This document shows, one piece after another, positions 1-4,800 of a DNA stretch of 6,259 bases. The notes under the pieces were generated by a model. That model saw only the letters and a program-made list of their open reading frames with translations. It did no database searches and had not been told where the DNA came from. A program made the position numbers and the translations under genes. Positions within the stretch are counted from its first letter, which is position 1, and each line of letters opens with the position of its first letter. The stretch lies in assembly GCA_017521875.1 (NCBI GenBank), contig JAFXBH010000015.1:1-6259 (forward strand), read 5' to 3'. Source of the DNA: Oscillospiraceae bacterium. Its GTDB lineage: Bacteria; Bacillota; Clostridia; Oscillospirales; Oscillospiraceae.

Positions 1-1
1 C

Positions 2-1021
2 GGCGCAGACCCCGGTGAATGTCTATTGACGGTGAATCCGCCTATCGCAGTAACCTGCGTGCAGGTGTCCCCCACCAGCCTGACAATGAACGTAGGCGAC
101 ACCGAGCCTTTGTTTGCGACGGTATATCCGTGTGATGCAACGAACAAACAAGTGATCTGGAGCAGCAGCAATGAAAACGTTGCCCATGTCAACGCCTTCA
201 CCGGAGTGGTTATCGCCAACATGGCAGGTGAAGCAACGATCACAGCAACCACCGTCGACGGTGGATATACTGCAAGTTACACGGTAACAGTCAATTACTG
301 CGGTGGTGCTAATTACCGAGATGTTACGAATCATTCATTAGTACTACAGGATGATGGCTATTATGTTTGTTCTACTTGTGGATACAGGATTAAATCGCCA
401 GCATTACAAGATAAAAACATTTTAAGCGATGAGGATTATTATAAAGTTTTATCATGCTACATGTCTATTCCATATTATTCAAAAATTGATGGAGAGGATG
501 AAGGTAATTATTCTATCAAAGCAACTGCGTTGCGTCTAATAATTGATGACATCCGCAGTAAAAGTCAATACTCTCAAAAGTACGAATATGTTGGAAGTAA
601 TGGTGTATACGAGCGAGAATATACTGTAGGGAATGAGAATGATAGTTATTATATGCCCGTAACTATAAATTACAATGTTATAGATGACGGACTTGAGTTA
701 ACGCTTAATAATGGAATCGCAGTGGGATTAGTAGAGTTGCTTATGGGATGGAAAATACCATCTCAGTACCAGTTTTTATTTTTAGACTTGGCTGATGAAT
801 ATGCTAATATTACGGATTTCCTTTGTGAATTAGCAGAAAAAGTAGGATACAAAGAAATAAGTATTATTTTAAAATTGATCCTTTTGGGTTCATCTATTAA
901 TGAAATGGCTGTCACTGACAAGGTAGTTAAAATACAGTTTTCTGTTGGGTCAGGAGTGTATGAAAGTAAAACGGTTTTTGATTCAAACGGAAATCTTAAA
1001 TTTGAAGAACATAGCACTTAA
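2..1021 (+). CDS. C-terminal part of a large Ig-like (Big_2) repeat protein with a putative toxin tip; 5' end outside the window
   Basis: The frame is already open at base 2 and ends at TAA 1019-1021, leaving 339 visible residues. A TTG at 26 could be called as a start, but it falls inside domain sequence, so the gene almost certainly begins upstream. Residues 1-13 look like the last strand of a preceding Ig-like repeat. Residues 17-97 form a full Big_2-type domain, with the pattern VQVSPTSLTMNVGD, then VIWSSSNENVAHV, then GEATITATTVDGG. This family builds extracellular stalks. Residues 98-339 are a different, AT-rich-coded tip. It starts with an aromatic segment carrying one CxxC knuckle (C123, C126; YVCSTCGYR), and further on has hydrophobic stretches at about 238-250 and 286-298. 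I recognise no catalytic motif, and there is no LPXTG-type anchor. The layout (stalk, divergent tip, small downstream gene) fits a secreted polymorphic toxin. The toxin role is inference, and an adhesin is the alternative. Confidence 0.8.
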   Translation, partial: GADPGECLLTVNPPIAVTCVQVSPTSLTMNVGDTEPLFATVYPCDATNKQVIWSSSNENVAHVNAFTGVVIANMAGEATITATTVDGGYTASYTVTVNYCGGANYRDVTNHSLVLQDDGYYVCSTCGYRIKSPALQDKNILSDEDYYKVLSCYMSIPYYSKIDGEDEGNYSIKATALRLIIDDIRSKSQYSQKYEYVGSNGVYEREYTVGNENDSYYMPVTINYNVIDDGLELTLNNGIAVGLVELLMGWKIPSQYQFLFLDLADEYANITDFLCELAEKVGYKEISIILKLILLGSSINEMAVTDKVVKIQFSVGSGVYESKTVFDSNGNLKFEEHST

Positions 1022-1026
1022 GTTGC

Positions 1027-1033
1027 AGGAGGT
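1027..1033 (+). promoter_or_regulatory. Strong ribosome binding site of the candidate immunity gene
   Basis: The sequence AGGAGGT matches the Shine-Dalgarno consensus and ends three to four bases before ATG 1037, slightly closer than the usual spacing. It sits in the 15-base gap after the preceding stop codon. No promoter is evident in that gap, so the two genes are probably cotranscribed. Confidence 0.75.
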
Positions 1034-1036
1034 ATT

Positions 1037-1645
1037 ATGAATAGAAAAAGGTGCCCATGGTGTGGAAAAATAATTGATAAGAAAAAGGACTCAACATCTT
1101 GGAGCGATGTGGTGGGCAGCCCCTCTATTCCACGTATGCTTCGTCAAGCAAATTGTAGTCATTGCCGCAATAAATATGGCCAAGTTCCTGTTCTTTCATA
1201 TATGTTAACAATTGATGTAATCGTTATTCTGCTACTTATTTTAGCATTTGTTTTTCAATCAGGTTTTCTTTTCGTAATTGCTTTTGTCCCTATATTATTC
1301 TCGGTTTTGATGCCGTATTCTAAATTAGATAGCAAAGGAAAACCCACTGAGACAAATACAGATTTATTGTGTGAATTTATCATAATTGATTACTATGGCA
1401 AATTTAAGCCTTATGAACTGTATTTTTTGGAAGATTGCTTTGATGATTTTGAACCGTTTTTTCTCACATCGCCTATTCAGATTCATCATATCTCCAAAAA
1501 AGATAACACGGTATTGGGTGAGTTTCTGTATATGCACAAAAGAAATTATGACTATATAAAAAAAGACAACTGTCAGCTTTACGATACAGAAATGAATTTA
1601 ATTGCAAAGATAAAATTTATAGCAGATGCTGACACGATTTTATGA
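1037..1645 (+). CDS. Small zinc-ribbon-like two-helix membrane protein, candidate immunity protein
   Basis: This is a complete 202-residue protein starting at ATG 1037 behind a consensus ribosome binding site. The N-terminus carries two cysteine pairs, C6/C9 (RCPWCGK) and C40/C43 (NCSHCRNKYG), the spacing of a four-cysteine zinc ribbon. Two hydrophobic stretches follow at about residues 53-73 and 76-92, predicted as a helical hairpin in the membrane. The remaining 110 residues are hydrophilic and acidic/aromatic (YYGKFKPYELYFLEDCFDDF). There is no cleavable signal peptide, because the hydrophobic part starts after residue 50. I recognise no named family. The gene lies 15 bases after the putative toxin tip, shares its low GC, and is followed by a terminator, which is the usual position of a cognate immunity gene. 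A membrane location would suit a toxin acting at or crossing the cytoplasmic membrane. Alternatively it could be an unrelated small membrane protein. Confidence 0.85.
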   Translation: MNRKRCPWCGKIIDKKKDSTSWSDVVGSPSIPRMLRQANCSHCRNKYGQVPVLSYMLTIDVIVILLLILAFVFQSGFLFVIAFVPILFSVLMPYSKLDSKGKPTETNTDLLCEFIIIDYYGKFKPYELYFLEDCFDDFEPFFLTSPIQIHHISKKDNTVLGEFLYMHKRNYDYIKKDNCQLYDTEMNLIAKIKFIADADTIL

Positions 1646-1737
1646 CTAAAGACTTTGCAATAAGAACACAGGGGGAAATTCTTTGCGCTGACAAAAATCA
1701 TTGAACTTTTCATTTTAGAAGACGCCTTTCTAACAGG

Positions 1738-1770
1738 GAACGGTTGGTGTAAAAGCCAACCGTTCTTTTT
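1738..1770 (+). terminator. Rho-independent terminator of the toxin/immunity unit
   Basis: A perfect 10-bp stem, GAACGGTTGG at 1738-1747 paired with CCAACCGTTC at 1756-1765, encloses an 8-base loop and is followed directly by TTTTT at 1766-1770. It lies 92 bases after the stop codon of the 202-residue protein and ends transcription before the Rhs-type gene. Confidence 0.88.
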
Positions 1771-1794
1771 GTGCAGTTATACTGATAAAAACTT

Positions 1795-1827
1795 TTTTAA
1801 CCCTGACAGAAGTTGTCAGGGTTAAAA
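1795..1827. repeat. Perfect 14-bp inverted repeat upstream of the Rhs-type gene
   Basis: TTTTAACCCTGACA at 1795-1808 is exactly complementary to TGTCAGGGTTAAAA at 1814-1827, with a 5-base spacer (GAAGT). Neither side is followed by a clean T run directed away from the stem, so it is a poor intrinsic terminator in either direction. It sits between a strong terminator and a TATAAT box. It may be an operator, a second weak terminator, or an RNA hairpin if transcription begins further upstream. The structure is directly visible and the role is inference. Confidence 0.8.
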
Positions 1828-1829
1828 TT

Positions 1830-1835
1830 TATAAT
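1830..1835 (+). promoter_or_regulatory. Possible -10 box (TATAAT) of the Rhs-type gene
   Basis: A consensus TATAAT lies three bases after the inverted repeat, and the predicted start would be near 1842, about 48 bases before the gene. The -35 partner is poor: TTGTCA at 1813-1818 leaves 11 bases and CTGACA at 1803-1808 leaves 21, against an ideal of about 17, and there is no extended -10 TG. If real, it probably needs an activator, or is controlled through the palindrome that covers its -35 region. Confidence 0.3.
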
Positions 1836-1877
1836 GGGGGCGCAGCTGCAAAAAACGAATAAATTCATTAGAAAACG

Positions 1878-1883
1878 AAAGGA
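1878..1883 (+). promoter_or_regulatory. Ribosome binding site of the Rhs-type gene
   Basis: AAAGGA is centred 6-10 bases before ATG 1890 and supports that start. The frame is closed by TAG at 1869-1871, so no start exists further upstream. A second in-frame ATG follows at 1893. Confidence 0.6.
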
Positions 1884-1889
1884 AATGTA

Positions 1890-4800
1890 ATGATGAAAGA
1901 TGAAACATTTGGCGCGGAGGATATCTATCTTGCGCCTGAGACAGTTACATCGGAAGATATGCCGGAAGAAACCGGCGGCTTTGTGGATGAAATGACAAAC
2001 GGGGACATTCCCGTTATGGTAGAAACAGAACAGAAGAAGATTGTTCCGGTGGGTGAGGCACTCGACCTCCGAGAAGAGAACCGCAAGGTATTTTATATGA
2101 GCGATGGCTCAGAACAGGCTGTGTTCTATCCCGAAACTGTTCATGTATTCGACGGGGATACAAACACCTTCGAAGATGTAGACAATGCCCTTATGGAGGA
2201 AGAAGATGGCAAGCACTATGTAAACGGCAAAAACCGCTTTCGGGCAAGATTCAGCCGTGAAGAGGAAAACGATGTATTGTTCTCGGTTGAGAGCGGTATG
2301 CACCGTGTTACAGTATCTGCCAAGAAAAACGGCAAGCAGAGAAACAAGGGTGTTAAGTACAAGATCCATAAGAAGACTAAAAACGCTGAAGGAACAGATA
2401 CTCTTGTCTTTACAGGCGTTCAGGATGGTGCGGATTATGCATATTCTGTAACCGGCAACGGTGTCAAAGAAAATATCCTTATCAAGGATAAGACAGATGT
2501 TTACCGGTATGGGTTTGTGATTCATCAGGAGAATGTATCTGGGGCGTTTGACGAGGCCAATAAGCGGATTGGCTTTGTCAGCAACGAGACGGGTGAAGAG
2601 GTGTTCTGCATCCCTGCACCTTTTATGACTGATGAAAACGGCGAGGTCTCTACCGCGGTATCCTATGAGGTTAAGAATACTGCAAATGGTGATATGATCC
2701 TCAATGTAGTGGCAGACAGCCAGTGGATGAACGCAGAGGACCGTGCATTCCCGGTTGTCATTGACCCGCAAATTCAGCTCAGCAACAACTCTGCCATGAC
2801 TACCTACAGTTGGGATAACGGCAGTCTTTACACCGCATTTCTGCACACAGTAGGTACCACCGGATGCGGTGATGGCACCTGCAATGCCAAGCGCATGTAT
2901 ATGCGTTTTAATATGCCTTCGCTTCCCCGCAACCCGAGAATCAAGAAAGCAGAACTAAAATTCTATCAGGCCTCCAGTTCCGGCGCGTGTTACAATGATC
3001 CCAAACTGGGTCTTTACCGTGTAACTGATATGATTGTTGCCGGCAACTGCACACCCAATCATAACACTGACCTGATCGACTTTGCCAAGATGCGGGTTGG
3101 CCACTGTGAAGATGGTGAAGTCATCAGTTATACTTTTGATGTTACTACCCTTGTGGATCAGTTTAACAAGGGTGAGGCCGGGCTGCAGAATCTGGTTCTG
3201 AAGATGATCGACGAGAATCCTGTATGCGATAACAGCGTTATGCTATTCGGCTGTTCCAGCGGCGGTATCTATGCACCGCAGTTTATCATCACCTATGAGT
3301 CCAGTTACGGTGTCAATACATCTTATCGCACCCATACCCACGAACTTGGCCGCTTCGGACAGGGGAGTATTGATCTGCAGTGCGGTAACCTGATGTTTGA
3401 GTCCGAGGACTTTTCTTGGGCCGGTAACCGTATTCCTGTTACTATCAAGCACCTTTACAACAGTGCCCTTGGTGCTTACCAGTATACCGGTAACAGCGGA
3501 ATCAAACTGTCTACTGCAGACTTCTCTGCTATGTATGTGGGCAAAGGCTTCAAACTGAACCTTATGCAGAGCATGATGTATACAACGTTCCAGCACGACG
3601 GAGTCCTCCAGGGCGGTTATGTGTATATGGGCGAAAACGGAGAAGAGATCTACTTCAAGAAGAGCGATCAACAGAAATGCTGCGACAGCAATTCTCAATG
3701 CTACCATCTTTATGAAGATGTAAACGGCGGCGATATGCTGTACGATCCTGAAAAGCGCACACTAAAACAGGGCGATGATACCTATCAGTTTGATTCTATG
3801 GGTAGACTTATTAAGATCACCGATTCTGACGATAACCATATGGATATTGCCTATAGTTCTAACAGAATCACATGCGTTACCGACGGTGCTGGCCGTGATT
3901 TTTGGTTTGGATACAGCGGAAATTATCTGACATCTATAGAGGCACCGGACGACACGAAGATCCTGTACACGTACGCCGACGAACTGCTCAGCACCATAAC
4001 CTATCCCGACGGCAAGAAGGTGTCTATTACCTATATTTCTAACAAACCTGCGTCGGTAACCTTGCTGGATGCAGAGGGTAACACAGTATACAAAGTTGCA
4101 TATACCTTCAGCGGCTCCCGTCTTGCAAGTGTAACCGAATACGGTTCGGATGGAACTGTGGGCGTAAGATCCACCTACGCCTACTCTGCTGCCTCCGGCA
4201 GAACCGTGGTGGAAACTACCGAGTCTAAGGATACAGAGGAAGGTGAAACCGCAGACAATGCGATCAAGACGGTCTATACCTTCGATGATGAGGGTAATGT
4301 TGTCAGCGAATACGTTTACTCCCAGGATACCGGCAATACCGGTGTTGACGGTGAGGAGAGCGGTATCCATCCCCATTCCGGCGACGGCGGTGTAGGTGTT
4401 GTAAGCAATATCAACAATCTTCTGACCGGGCATAACTTTGAATCCCTGACAGCATGGCCTGCTATGCCGGGCAACTGCGGCAGTTTCTTCATTGGAAGCC
4501 GGACCAATGATCCCAACATTAAGTTCGGCAGAAAGTCGCTGCATATGACGTCCTATGAGCCGGAATGCGGTGAAAGCGGTGTTTATCAGGTAACCAATAT
4601 CCTTCCCGCGGGTCAGTATACCTTCTCGGCATATCTGCGTGTGGGCGGTGCTTTCAGCGGTACCGATGCAGGTGCATTTATTCGTGTAACGGATACCGCC
4701 GGCAAAGTTCTGGGCATCAGCGAACGCCTGAATCAGTATGATACAGAATATACCCGTCTCATTGTTCCCTTTGAACTGACAAACAGCCAAAGTGTGCAGG

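Noticed and set aside
26..28. TTG as the start codon of the first protein
   Set aside because: It lies in the last strand of a preceding Ig-like repeat, has no ribosome binding site, and the frame is open to the window edge, so the gene is 5'-truncated.
368..379. CxxC knuckle in the toxin tip as a complete zinc finger
   Set aside because: Only one CxxC pair is present. The nearest other cysteines and histidines are not spaced as a recognisable second half.
1664..1825. Start-less open frame across the intergenic region (contains LTKIIELFILEDAF)
   Set aside because: It has no ATG, GTG or TTG with a ribosome binding site near its beginning, and it runs through the terminator stem and the palindrome.
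1795..1827. Inverted repeat as a second Rho-independent terminator
   Set aside because: There is no proper T run after the stem on either strand, because the bases after the right arm are mixed A/T and include the -10 box.
1738..1827. Two hairpins as a CRISPR array, riboswitch or insertion-sequence ends
   Set aside because: The stems differ in sequence, there are no repeated spacers, no conserved riboswitch elements and no transposase gene nearby.
2109..2846. Minus-strand open frame of 245 codons
   Set aside because: It is a codon-register shadow of the WapA-like N-terminal region, whose sense translation has clear family motifs.
3243..3707. Minus-strand open frame of 154 codons
   Set aside because: It is a codon-register shadow of the DNRLRE/Rhs-entry region, bounded by a sense CTA codon.
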